Shown in pieces: positions 18,891 to 26,324 of a stretch of DNA of 64,000 nucleotides. The notes below the pieces were generated by a model. The model saw only the letters and a program-made list of their open reading frames with translations, was not told the DNA's origin and searched no databases. A program made the position numbers and the translations under genes. Source of the DNA: Rhizobium jaguaris (GTDB taxonomy: Bacteria > Pseudomonadota > Alphaproteobacteria > Rhizobiales > Rhizobiaceae); contig NZ_CP032695.1 of assembly GCF_003627755.1 (NCBI RefSeq), positions 1,240,001 to 1,304,000 on the forward strand. The letters are read 5' to 3'. The first letter of the stretch is position 1, and the number at the start of each line of letters is the position of its first letter.

Positions 18891-18963
18891 GAAGGTTTTT
18901 CAACGCGGGCCGACACACGCCCAGCCGCCACCGTCACACCGCGGCCCGCATCGAAAAACCTTC
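18891..18963. repeat. Large inverted repeat at the right end of the IS91-type element
   Basis: Arms 18891-18912 and 18942-18963 are 22 bases each and complementary at 20 positions (GAAGGTTTTTC...GCGGGCCG), with a 29-base spacer. The outer arm ends exactly at the inferred element edge. Its place downstream of the transposase matches the origin end of IS91-family elements, which contain stem-loops recognised by the transposase; this stem is unusually long. It could also be an inverted pair of recombinase sites. The 267 bp from 18624 to 18890 hold no supported gene. Confidence 0.8.
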
Positions 18964-19929
18964 ACCATAGCTGACGGCTGGCAGTGGCTCGATGCCGGTC
19001 AGTTCCGCTAGCAGACAGGCGAGGGGAGCGGTCCGAGGAAGGGAGAGTGCAGGGTAGGAGCTCAGCGTCTCCCATTCGACACGGAACTCCCGGTGCTCAA
19101 GCGCTGCAGCGGCATCACGCACCGGAGACAGCAGTGCCGCTGGGTCCGCGCTGGAAATCGCCCGTGCTTCGATCTCCAGAGTGCAGAGGTCCGGAATGAT
19201 GTTGACGGCCTGCCCGCCTTGAATGGTGCCGACCGAGACGGACGAATAGGGGGGCTCGAACTCTGTTTCGAACGGTCCTTTCGCAAGAGCTTGGGCGGTC
19301 GAGACAGCTGACCGCAGAACCTCGCCGACGGCATGGATTGCGTTGAGCCCCAAGTCAGGCCGCGACGAATGACCGGAACGCCCTTTCACGGTGACGCGAG
19401 CCGCTGCCTTGCCCTTGTGCGCCAGGATGGCGCGCATGTTGCTCGGCTCTCCGACGATCACACCGAGCGGTGTTTCGCAAAGCTCCGGCAAACGCGCAAT
19501 AAGATGCGGCACGCCGCGGCAGCCCGCCTCCTCGTCATAGGAAAAGGCAAAATGGATCGGCCGCATAAGAGGGCTTGCAACAAGCATCGGCACAGCCGCC
19601 AAAGATGCCGCCAGAAACCCCTTCATGTCGCTGGTCCCGCGACCATACAGTCTTTCGCCGTCTACCCGCAGCACGAAGGGATCGCTCGTCCAGCCCTTTT
19701 CATTGGCCGGCACGACGTCCGTGTGACCGGAGAAGACATAACCCGGTTTGTCGCGGGGGCCGATCGTCGCGAGAAGGTTCGACCGGTCGCCTTCAGGGCC
19801 GGGAATGATATCAACCTTGGCCCCGAAAGATTTCAGGTAGGCCTTGATCCACTCGATGATATCCGCGTTTGTTGTTCCGACGACCGACTCGAAACTCACG
19901 AGTTTTGCCAGGATGTCCGGGGCGTGCAT
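18964..19929 (-). pseudogene. argE: argE-like M20 deacylase, N-terminal part disrupted by IS insertion
   Basis: 322 codons of an acetylornithine deacetylase/succinyl-diaminopimelate desuccinylase family metallopeptidase. Visible are the metal-binding motifs SGHTDVVPA and GRGTSDMKGF, the catalytic YDEEAGCRG, and the dimerisation loop KGRSGHSSRPDLG. The frame then runs into the IS and stops at 18934 after about ten foreign residues. It lacks the last 52 residues, including the conserved His-bearing AHKP segment, so activity is unlikely. The ATG at 19929 fits family N-termini; a longer frame begins at 20037. It headed the operon down to gabD. Confidence 0.92.
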
Positions 19930-20168
19930 TGAGGTGTTCCCATGTCTGGTTGCCGTCAGCGGCTTTGCTGATGACGAAGCGATCAGTGGGAAGGTTAAGT
20001 GCTCGACAGGATAATACCTGCCGAAATCGATGCTCATATGGTCAATTCTTGCGCTGCTGTCTGCATACGCAGTCAATTGTTTCGCGCAGTCTCCGCTAAG
20101 ATCGACTCACCATGATGCTGGCCTGCGCGAGTATGCGGTCGGCATATCAGAGGGCGGCTGGATCACGA

Positions 20169-21068
20169 ATGGATACAAAAGTACCCGAGAAACTGCATGT
20201 CGATGCATTCGAGATGCGTTTTGCCGACATTGCGGATGTCGATCTGTCACAGCTTCAGGCTCTCTCAATGTCGGTGGGGTGGCCGCATCGATCGCAGGAC
20301 TGGCGGCATCTGCGCGATGTCGGCCGCGGTTTTGTGGCGCTCGACGAGATCGGCAGGGTCTCCGGTTCGACCATGTGGTTCCCGCATGAGAAGAGTTTCG
20401 CCACATTCGGCATGCTGATCACAGCGCCGCGGCTGCAAACGAACGGTACAGCCAAGTGGCTCATCAAACGGATGCTGGCGGAATGCCGCCAAGAAAGGTT
20501 CCGGCTGAATGCGACACGAGCGGCGCGCCGGATGTGCGCAGCACTTGGATTTACGGCGCAGCAAACGGTCTTTCAATGTCAGGGCGAGATTGTCTCCGTG
20601 CCCCAGGTCGGCGGTCCCAAGCGAGGGCTTCATCTGAGGCGACTTGATCGCGGCGATCTAGAAGCAATCGTTACCCTTGACGAGCCGGCTTTTGGTACGC
20701 CGCGTTACCGGCATCTTCTGCGGCTTTTTGAGAGCTCGATCTGCTACGGCCTCTATGACGGCAACAGGCTGATGGCCTATTCTATGCGGCGCCGGTTCGG
20801 CCGAGGTCACGTGGTTGGCCCGGTCGTTGCCTATTGTGAAGAAGACGCAGTTGCCGTTGTTCAACCGCATGTCGCCGCGCATGTCGGCAGCTTTCTTCGG
20901 CTCGATACACATTTTGACACAGGTCCATTCGCCAATTTTGTCCAGCAAAGCGGAATGTCCATCTTTGACACTGTAACGACCATGGTTTCTTGCGAGGCGG
21001 CCGCCTATGGGAGCCCAGGCACCGGTTCTCCGATCGTTTTCGCGCTTGCTTCGCAGTCCTTCGGATAG
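20169..21068 (+). CDS. GNAT-family acetyltransferase, paralogue of the one at 7559
   Basis: 299 residues with the same two-part layout as the GNAT protein encoded at 7559. Both share a WPHR..DW motif near residue 40, an acetyl-CoA loop (here QTNGTAKWL, Q-x-x-G-x-A) and a C-terminal end of the form FALASQSFG against FTLANQALG. It is divergent from the broken argE-like gene. The ATG at 20169 is chosen from similarity to the paralogue; the Shine-Dalgarno is weak and an upstream ATG at 20112 is possible. The acetyl acceptor is unknown. Confidence 0.8.
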   Translation: MDTKVPEKLHVDAFEMRFADIADVDLSQLQALSMSVGWPHRSQDWRHLRDVGRGFVALDEIGRVSGSTMWFPHEKSFATFGMLITAPRLQTNGTAKWLIKRMLAECRQERFRLNATRAARRMCAALGFTAQQTVFQCQGEIVSVPQVGGPKRGLHLRRLDRGDLEAIVTLDEPAFGTPRYRHLLRLFESSICYGLYDGNRLMAYSMRRRFGRGHVVGPVVAYCEEDAVAVVQPHVAAHVGSFLRLDTHFDTGPFANFVQQSGMSIFDTVTTMVSCEAAAYGSPGTGSPIVFALASQSFG

Positions 21069-21171
21069 TTTCGCAGTGCTGCCATCTCATCAAATCGCAG
21101 CGGGCCTCTAGAACCGAACCGAGGCAGCTCTGCTGGCTGCGTTTTCATTTGGGCAAGAGCGTAGCCGCAAG

Positions 21172-21795
21172 TTACGCGAGCTTGCGTCGATGCCGGTGCG
21201 CTGCCTGCTTGGCGCGGTTGCCGCAAAGCGCCATGCTGCACCAGCGCCTGCGGTGCCCGCGGGTGTGATCGGCAAACAGCAGGGTGCAGGACGGGCCTTC
21301 GCACGCCTTAACATTCGAAAAATCCTCGGTACAGACGAAGCGGCCGAGGGCCTCGCCGACCGGTAGCAACAGCGCTTCCGGCGAGCGCCATTTGCGCATA
21401 GGCCGGAGTTCCAATTGTTCGCCGTCCTCGGTCTGTCGCGTCACGACGCGGCTATAGCCTTCGTCGCGCTCCAGCAGGTGATTCAACGGTTCCAGCTCGG
21501 CGAGCGCTTCAGGCGTCAACGGCCTTCCCTTATGCTCGCGGACGAAAATCCGAAACCACTCGCGCAAGTTCCTTGCCTGATCGGCGACCTTATCCAACTC
21601 GCCCGGCAGCGCCTGGACGCGTATCGCCTCAAGTGCTTCCGGCGAGACGAGGCCCGCCTGCTTAAGCCAGCGCAATAGGCCTTCTCCATCCTCGATCCAA
21701 TCGACCGGTACATCGACCGGCGTTGCCACCGAATTCAGAAAATCAAGCGCCATCGCGTCACCCAGAAAAAGGGCGGGAGAACGGTTATCCATCAT
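21172..21795 (-). CDS. CGNR zinc-finger/ABATE-domain transcriptional regulator
   Basis: 207-residue protein with an N-terminal ABATE domain (FLGDAMALDFLNSV at about 8-23) and a C-terminal CGNR zinc finger: Cys in EGPSC, Cys in RRWC, and ALCGNRAKQAAHRHRR. CGNR proteins are usually stress- or ligand-responsive regulators. It starts at the tandem ATG at 21795, about 160 bp from the divergent hydrolase operon, with inverted repeats between them. Autoregulation and control of that operon are therefore likely but inferred. Confidence 0.88.
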   Translation of the reverse strand: MMDNRSPALFLGDAMALDFLNSVATPVDVPVDWIEDGEGLLRWLKQAGLVSPEALEAIRVQALPGELDKVADQARNLREWFRIFVREHKGRPLTPEALAELEPLNHLLERDEGYSRVVTRQTEDGEQLELRPMRKWRSPEALLLPVGEALGRFVCTEDFSNVKACEGPSCTLLFADHTRGHRRRWCSMALCGNRAKQAAHRHRRKLA

Positions 21796-21840
21796 AAATC
21801 CTATCCAGGCTGCCAACTGCAATTCATGGCTGCCTCTCGA

Positions 21841-21927
21841 AAACGTACCTTATATGTAACCTGTAAAATGTCTGTTGACAAGTTACGTTTTGGATGATAA
21901 CCTCTCTGTATCAATCAAGCAGGTTAC
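21841..21927. promoter_or_regulatory. Divergent promoters with GTAAC/GTTAC inverted repeats
   Basis: Rightward promoter candidate: TTGACA (21875-21880), 17-bp spacer, TAACCT (21898-21903), about 50 bp before the hydrolase start. A leftward candidate TTGTCA-N17-TACATA overlaps it. Inverted repeats: GTAACCTG (21856-21863) with CAGGTTAC (21920-21927), GTAAC (21856) with GTTAC (21882), and AAACGTA (21841) with TACGTTT (21884). Their position over the promoters suits operator sites of the CGNR regulator. Confidence 0.65.
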
Positions 21928-21952
21928 CAACAAGCACCGAAGGAGAACTTGG

Positions 21953-22663
21953 ATGTCAGCTCAATCAACGCATCAGCAGATTATGAACATCATGCTTGTC
22001 CATGGAGCCTGGGCAGATGGCTCCGGCTGGGCCAAGGTGATCAGGCCACTCGTGGACGAGGGCTTTGCTGTGACCGCAGCACCGTTACCTCTGACATCTT
22101 ATACGGACGACGTCGAAGCGCTTGAGCGTGCCTTGCATCGTGTGGCGGGACCGGTTGTTCTCGTCGGTCACGCTTATGCCGGAGCAGTTATTGCCGGCGT
22201 GAAGAGCGAAAACGTAAAGGCGCTTGTCTATGTCGCAGCTCTCGCTCCGGATGAAGGCGAGACGGTCGCCGATGTGTTCTATCGCGGCGAGCCCGACCCG
22301 CGGGCGCCTCAGCTTGCACCCGACGAAAACGGATTGATCTATTATCCGCATGAAGCCTTCGCTGCAGCCTATGCGCCGAATGCGACCGATGAGGAACTGG
22401 CGGTGCTTTCGGCTGTGCAGAGGCCGATATCGCCCGCCTGCATTACGGCGCCGGTCGCGCGGCCTCTCTGGAAGGATCGTCCCTCCTGGTATCTGATCGC
22501 CGAAGATGACCGAATGATCGCCGCCGCCAACCAGCACTTCATGGCGGACCGCATGCAGGCGGTACAGCGGCCTTTCCCGGTCGATCATACACCTATGGTG
22601 ACGGCGCCGGAGGCTGTGCTGCAAGTCATCCGCGAAGCGGCAGCAAGTGTTACCGAGAGCTGA
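21953..22663 (+). CDS. Alpha/beta-hydrolase fold protein with Ala in place of the nucleophile Ser
   Basis: 236-residue alpha/beta-hydrolase of the SalA/pheromone-esterase-like group. The oxyanion segment LVHGAWADGSGW (residues 15-26) is intact. The nucleophile elbow reads VGHAYAG, where position 74 is Ala instead of Ser. The C-terminal VDHTPMVTAPEAV keeps the His region. AGGAG precedes the ATG at 21953. It is the first gene of a four-gene run (22698, 23347, 24210). Without the Ser it is either a non-hydrolytic member, a cofactor-free oxygenase/dehydratase-like enzyme or a binding protein. Confidence 0.85.
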   Translation: MSAQSTHQQIMNIMLVHGAWADGSGWAKVIRPLVDEGFAVTAAPLPLTSYTDDVEALERALHRVAGPVVLVGHAYAGAVIAGVKSENVKALVYVAALAPDEGETVADVFYRGEPDPRAPQLAPDENGLIYYPHEAFAAAYAPNATDEELAVLSAVQRPISPACITAPVARPLWKDRPSWYLIAEDDRMIAAANQHFMADRMQAVQRPFPVDHTPMVTAPEAVLQVIREAAASVTES

Positions 22664-22697
22664 AACCACTTGCCAATCGACTTTAAGGAGCAGGCAA

Positions 22698-23333
22698 ATG
22701 CACGAGCACAAGGTTACGACAGAGCGAGTTGGTGCGTTTTCGGATGGCATGATTGCGGTGATAATTACGCTGATGGCGCTGGAACTGAAGGCGCCCGAGG
22801 ACGCCAGCATCAGAGCCATTCTCGCACTCTGGCAGACCCTGCTAAGCTATGGACTGAGCTACTTGTTCATCGCTATCATCTGGGTCAATCACCATCATCT
22901 GCTACGGTTGGTGCGCTACGCCTCGCCGCAACTGATCTGGATCAACTTTGCGCATTTGTTCCTTGTGTCGCTGCTGCCCTTTACGACGGCGTGGATGGCA
23001 CGCACGGATCTAGCACCGGTTCCGGTCGCCGCCTATGCGGCGGTATTCGTGCTCGTCAATTTAGCCTACCTGCTTTTCGAGCGAGAAATTCTCTATCATG
23101 CCGCGGTCGCCGAGGTGTCTGAACAGACCCGGAGGCTTGCCCGCCGACGGACCCTTCTCGGTCTTGCCACGTTCATCGCCGCCGGCTTGACGGCGCCAGC
23201 TCTGCCGCCTCTCGGTTTTGCCCTGATCTGCTCTGCCCTGTTGCTCTACCTGCGACCCGAGATTTTTAGCCGGCCAATAGCAAAACGGGAGTCGCGGACA
23301 CCCGCCCACCACAGCCCGAACCACTTCAACTAA
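22698..23333 (+). CDS. TMEM175/DUF1211-family membrane protein
   Basis: 211 residues. The family hallmark R-x3-FSDG (RVGAFSDGMIAVIITLMAL) begins at about residue 10 in the first membrane span, followed by five more hydrophobic spans. Bacterial TMEM175 proteins are potassium-selective channels built on this motif. AAGGAG lies 9 bases before the ATG at 22698. It is placed between two alpha/beta-hydrolase genes in one transcript. A channel role is from family knowledge and is not shown here. Confidence 0.85.
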   Translation: MHEHKVTTERVGAFSDGMIAVIITLMALELKAPEDASIRAILALWQTLLSYGLSYLFIAIIWVNHHHLLRLVRYASPQLIWINFAHLFLVSLLPFTTAWMARTDLAPVPVAAYAAVFVLVNLAYLLFEREILYHAAVAEVSEQTRRLARRRTLLGLATFIAAGLTAPALPPLGFALICSALLLYLRPEIFSRPIAKRESRTPAHHSPNHFN

Positions 23334-23346
23334 AGGAAACATAACC

Positions 23347-24186
23347 ATGACCACGATCACATATCGCACAGTCACCGTTGACGGCACCAAGATCTTCTAT
23401 CGCGAAGCAGGCGCGAAGGGCGCTGCAAAGCTGCTGCTGCTGCACGGCTTTCCAACCGCAGGCCACATGTTCCGCGATTTGATTCCGCTGCTGGCCGACA
23501 GGTACCATATCATCGCGCCCGACCTTCCGGGCTTTGGCCAGTCCGACGATCCTGTCGCCAACAGCTTCGATAGCATTGCAAACACGATCGACCGTTTCAC
23601 GGAGATCGTCGGCTTCGACCGCTATGCGGTCTATGTCTTCGACTATGGCGCGCCAACAGGCTTCCGTCTGGCGGTGAAACATCCGGAACGGATTACGGCG
23701 ATTATCTCGCAGAATGGCAATGCTTATGAGGAGGGCCTCAGCGAAGGCTGGAACCCAATCCAAGCCTACTGGCAGAATGCGACGGAAGAAAACCGTAACG
23801 CACTGAAGGCCTTCCTGGGACCGGAAACGACGATCTGGCAATACACCCACGGCGTTGAGGATCCCGCCAGGATTTCGCCGGACGGCTATTCGCTTGACAA
23901 TTTCTACCTGTCACGGCCGGGCGCGGAAACTGTGCAGCTCGATCTCATGGGCGATTACAAGAGCAATGTAGCGCTCTATCCAACGTTCCAGGACTATTTC
24001 CGCAACCACAAGCCGCGCCTCCTGGCCGTCTGGGGCAAGAACGACCCCTTCTTTCTTCCGCCGGGTGCCGAAGCCTTTCGCAGAGACATTCCCGAGGCGG
24101 TGATCAAGTTCTTTGACACCGGTCACTTTGCGCTCGAAACCCATGCGGAAGAAATTGCCGCTGCAATCCGTGACTTCCTTGGCTGA
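23347..24186 (+). CDS. Alpha/beta-hydrolase with Asp nucleophile (epoxide hydrolase/haloalkane dehalogenase-like)
   Basis: 279 residues. HGFP (33-36) forms the oxyanion motif, and the nucleophile elbow VFDYGAPTG places Asp99 at the catalytic position, as in epoxide hydrolases and haloalkane dehalogenases. The acid is probably Asp in WGKNDPFF and the base His in DTGHFALETH. Long cap domain from about residue 130 to 210. It is 13 bp after the TMEM175 gene with GGAAAC-type spacing. The substrate is unknown. Confidence 0.87.
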   Translation: MTTITYRTVTVDGTKIFYREAGAKGAAKLLLLHGFPTAGHMFRDLIPLLADRYHIIAPDLPGFGQSDDPVANSFDSIANTIDRFTEIVGFDRYAVYVFDYGAPTGFRLAVKHPERITAIISQNGNAYEEGLSEGWNPIQAYWQNATEENRNALKAFLGPETTIWQYTHGVEDPARISPDGYSLDNFYLSRPGAETVQLDLMGDYKSNVALYPTFQDYFRNHKPRLLAVWGKNDPFFLPPGAEAFRRDIPEAVIKFFDTGHFALETHAEEIAAAIRDFLG

Positions 24187-24209
24187 AGCCGTAAAAGAGG
24201 AGAAAAACC

Positions 24210-24980
24210 ATGTCCGACACAGTCGCTATTGTTACCGGTGCCAGCCAGGGCATCGGCCAGGCAACAGCCATTCGGCTTGCCAGGGATTTTTCGAAACTTG
24301 TGCTCGTTGCCCGCAACAAGGCCAATCTGGAGGAGACGGCAAAAGCAGTCGAGGCAACGGGGGCGGCAGCGCTCGCCCTCGACGCGGATCTCGCGGAACC
24401 TGCGTCTGCGCAGGCCGTTGTCGACAAAACGCTCGCCGCATTCGGTCGGATCGACGCGCTGCTTAACATTGCTGGCGCCGTGCCGCAAATCGACGTGTTC
24501 GAGATGACAGACCGGCAATGGGATGATGGCTTGGCGCTGAAACTGCATGGCGCGCGCCGCTTGACAGTCGCCGCCTGGCCGGCATTGAAGGAGACCAAAG
24601 GCTCCGTTGTCCTGATGTCCGGCAACTCCGCCATCTTCCCGAAAGCATCTTATGCTGCGGTCGGCACGATCAATGCAGCGATATCGGCGCTCGCCAAGGC
24701 CTTCTCCGACCGTGGTATCGAGGACGGTGTGCAGGTCAATAGTGTCCTGCCCGGACCTGTTATGACGGGGCGCCGACGCAGCTATTTGGAGCATTGGGCG
24801 CCGCTGCATGACATGAGCGTGGAAGAGGCGACGGCACGGTTTCCCAAGGAGGCGGGCATTGCGCGCTATGGTAAGCCGGAGGAGATCGCCGAACTCATGG
24901 CTTTTATCGTCTCGCCAGGCGCACGCTGGATGACGGGCACGACGCTACGCATGGATGGTGGCGAAGTGAAGTCCCTCTGA
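24210..24980 (+). CDS. Short-chain dehydrogenase/reductase with altered catalytic Lys
   Basis: 256-residue classical-length SDR. The cofactor motif TGASQGIG is at residues 9-16; NIAG (86-89) replaces NNAG; Ser137 or Ser140 and Tyr148 are in place. The Tyr-x-x-x-Lys motif reads YAAVG, so Gly152 stands where the proton-relay Lys should be. The C-terminal WMTGTTLRMDGG is normal. A GAGGAG site precedes the ATG at 24210. Last gene of the operon beginning at 21953. It may be a weak or non-redox SDR. Confidence 0.87.
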   Translation: MSDTVAIVTGASQGIGQATAIRLARDFSKLVLVARNKANLEETAKAVEATGAAALALDADLAEPASAQAVVDKTLAAFGRIDALLNIAGAVPQIDVFEMTDRQWDDGLALKLHGARRLTVAAWPALKETKGSVVLMSGNSAIFPKASYAAVGTINAAISALAKAFSDRGIEDGVQVNSVLPGPVMTGRRRSYLEHWAPLHDMSVEEATARFPKEAGIARYGKPEEIAELMAFIVSPGARWMTGTTLRMDGGEVKSL

Positions 24981-25005
24981 GACGGGTCGGACATGTACGC
25001 CGAAA

Positions 25006-25035
25006 CCGGCGGTGTTGCTAAAAAAACGCCGCCGG
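25006..25035. terminator. Stem-loop between convergent operons, probable terminator
   Basis: Arms 25006-25016 (CCGGCGGTGTT) and 25025-25035 pair over 11 bp with one G-U pair, loop of 8 bases. It lies between the SDR stop (24980) and the M20 gene stop (25086). A run of A bases inside the loop side gives no proper U-tract, so termination strength is uncertain. Confidence 0.5.
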
Positions 25036-25085
25036 AGCCTCAACAACGGCCTTAAATGCGTTCGCGGGCCGAAATCCCAGCCCCA

Positions 25086-26270
25086 CTAATCCGCGTCGAG
25101 ATAGCGCTCGGTCAGTCGGGCCCACATGGCGGCGCCAGCAGTGAGGCTTTCGTCAGCGAAGTCGTATTTAGCGCTGTGCAGGATTGCGGAATTGACGCCA
25201 TTGCCGAGGCGCAGGAAGCTGCCTGGCTTGTGTTCAAGGAAGTGTGAAAAATCCTCGCTGCCAGGGATCAGGCCGCAGGTGGTGACCTTGTCGGCGCCGA
25301 CGAGCTCTTCGGCAACCATGCGTGCGAATTCCGTTTCCTTCTCGGAATTGACGACGACCGGATGGCCATGGACATAGTCGATTTCAATGCTCGCGCCATA
25401 GCCTTCGGCCACGGAGACGGCCAGCTTGCGGATGCGAGCCTCGAGCAACTCGCGCACCTTCGGATCGAAGGAGCGGACGCTCAGCAGCATCTTCGCGCTT
25501 TCGGGAATGACGTTGGCCGCCTCGCCGGAATGAATAGAGCCGACGGTCACGACCGCCGTTTGCGTCGGGTCTATGCTGCGCGAGACGACGGATTGCAGCA
25601 TGACGACCAGATTGCAGGCGACAACGATGGGATCGATGGTCAAGTGAGGGCGCGATGCATGGCCACCCTTGCCGGTAATGGTGATCTCAACCGTATCTGC
25701 CGCGGCCATCAGCGGGCCGGAGCGCAATAGCCAAGTGCCCTCCGGTGCACCGGGATGATTGTGCAGCCCGAAAATGACGTCGAAGGGGAAGCGTTCGAAC
25801 AGCCCATCCTTGATCATCGCGGGAGCGCCGCTCACCGCGCCTGCCTCTTCGGCCGGCTGGAAGATCAGGTTTACCGTGCCGTTGAAGCGGCGCGTGCGGG
25901 CGAGATATTCCGCAGCTCCAAGCAGCATAGTTGTGTGGCCGTCATGACCACAGGCATGCATCTTGCCGGGAGTCTTGCTGGCGTAAGGGCGGCCGGTCTG
26001 CTCGGTGATCGGCAGGGCGTCCATATCGGCGCGGATCGCGATGCTCTTTTTGCCGGCGCCAACCGTCATGCGCGCAACAACGCCATGGCCGCCGACATTG
26101 CGCGTCACCTCATAGCCCCAGGCTTCCAGTTTCTTGGCCACGAATCGTGCGGTTTCCGCCTCTTCGAAGGAAAGCTCGGGATTAGCATGCAGATGCTGGC
26201 GGATGCCGGTCAGTTCGGCCTTCATCGGTTCGAAGTCTGACAGGCGGGCGAAATCGTTGTCGAGGGTCAT
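25086..26270 (-). CDS. M20-family amidohydrolase (hippurate hydrolase/N-acyl-amino acid aminoacylase type)
   Basis: 394 residues of the M20D amidohydrolase group. Metal-binding motifs are HACGHDGHTTMLLGAA, the catalytic Glu pair in FQPAEEAGAVSGA, HNHPG, and the C-terminal PGSEDFSHF. The dimerisation domain carries GKGGHASRPH. Members cleave N-acyl or hippurate-like amides in the cytoplasm, releasing an amino acid and a carboxylate. It lies 54 bp after the ATPase gene, at the end of an amino-acid transporter operon, so it probably processes the imported solute. Confidence 0.92.
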   Translation of the reverse strand: MTLDNDFARLSDFEPMKAELTGIRQHLHANPELSFEEAETARFVAKKLEAWGYEVTRNVGGHGVVARMTVGAGKKSIAIRADMDALPITEQTGRPYASKTPGKMHACGHDGHTTMLLGAAEYLARTRRFNGTVNLIFQPAEEAGAVSGAPAMIKDGLFERFPFDVIFGLHNHPGAPEGTWLLRSGPLMAAADTVEITITGKGGHASRPHLTIDPIVVACNLVVMLQSVVSRSIDPTQTAVVTVGSIHSGEAANVIPESAKMLLSVRSFDPKVRELLEARIRKLAVSVAEGYGASIEIDYVHGHPVVVNSEKETEFARMVAEELVGADKVTTCGLIPGSEDFSHFLEHKPGSFLRLGNGVNSAILHSAKYDFADESLTAGAAMWARLTERYLDAD

Positions 26271-26324
26271 GGCTATTCCAATAGCTATAGAGCTTGCAGA
26301 ACTCAGTGATGATGGGGTGTCGCG

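Larger units (their letters stand above)
16396..18963 (+). mobile_element. IS91-type insertion element with tyrosine recombinase and HUH transposase
   Basis: About 2568 bp inserted in the argE-like gene. Boundaries are set by rejoining the gene; identical CC bases next to both edges leave an uncertainty of up to 3 bases. No target duplication is seen, as expected for rolling-circle IS91-family elements. It carries, in order, a tyrosine recombinase (16532) and an IS91-type transposase (17430), then about 340 bp of non-coding right end. The left end has a small hairpin (GCCGC-TCGC-GCGGC near 16408). The right end has a large inverted repeat. There are no long terminal inverted repeats between the two ends. 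Confidence 0.88.
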
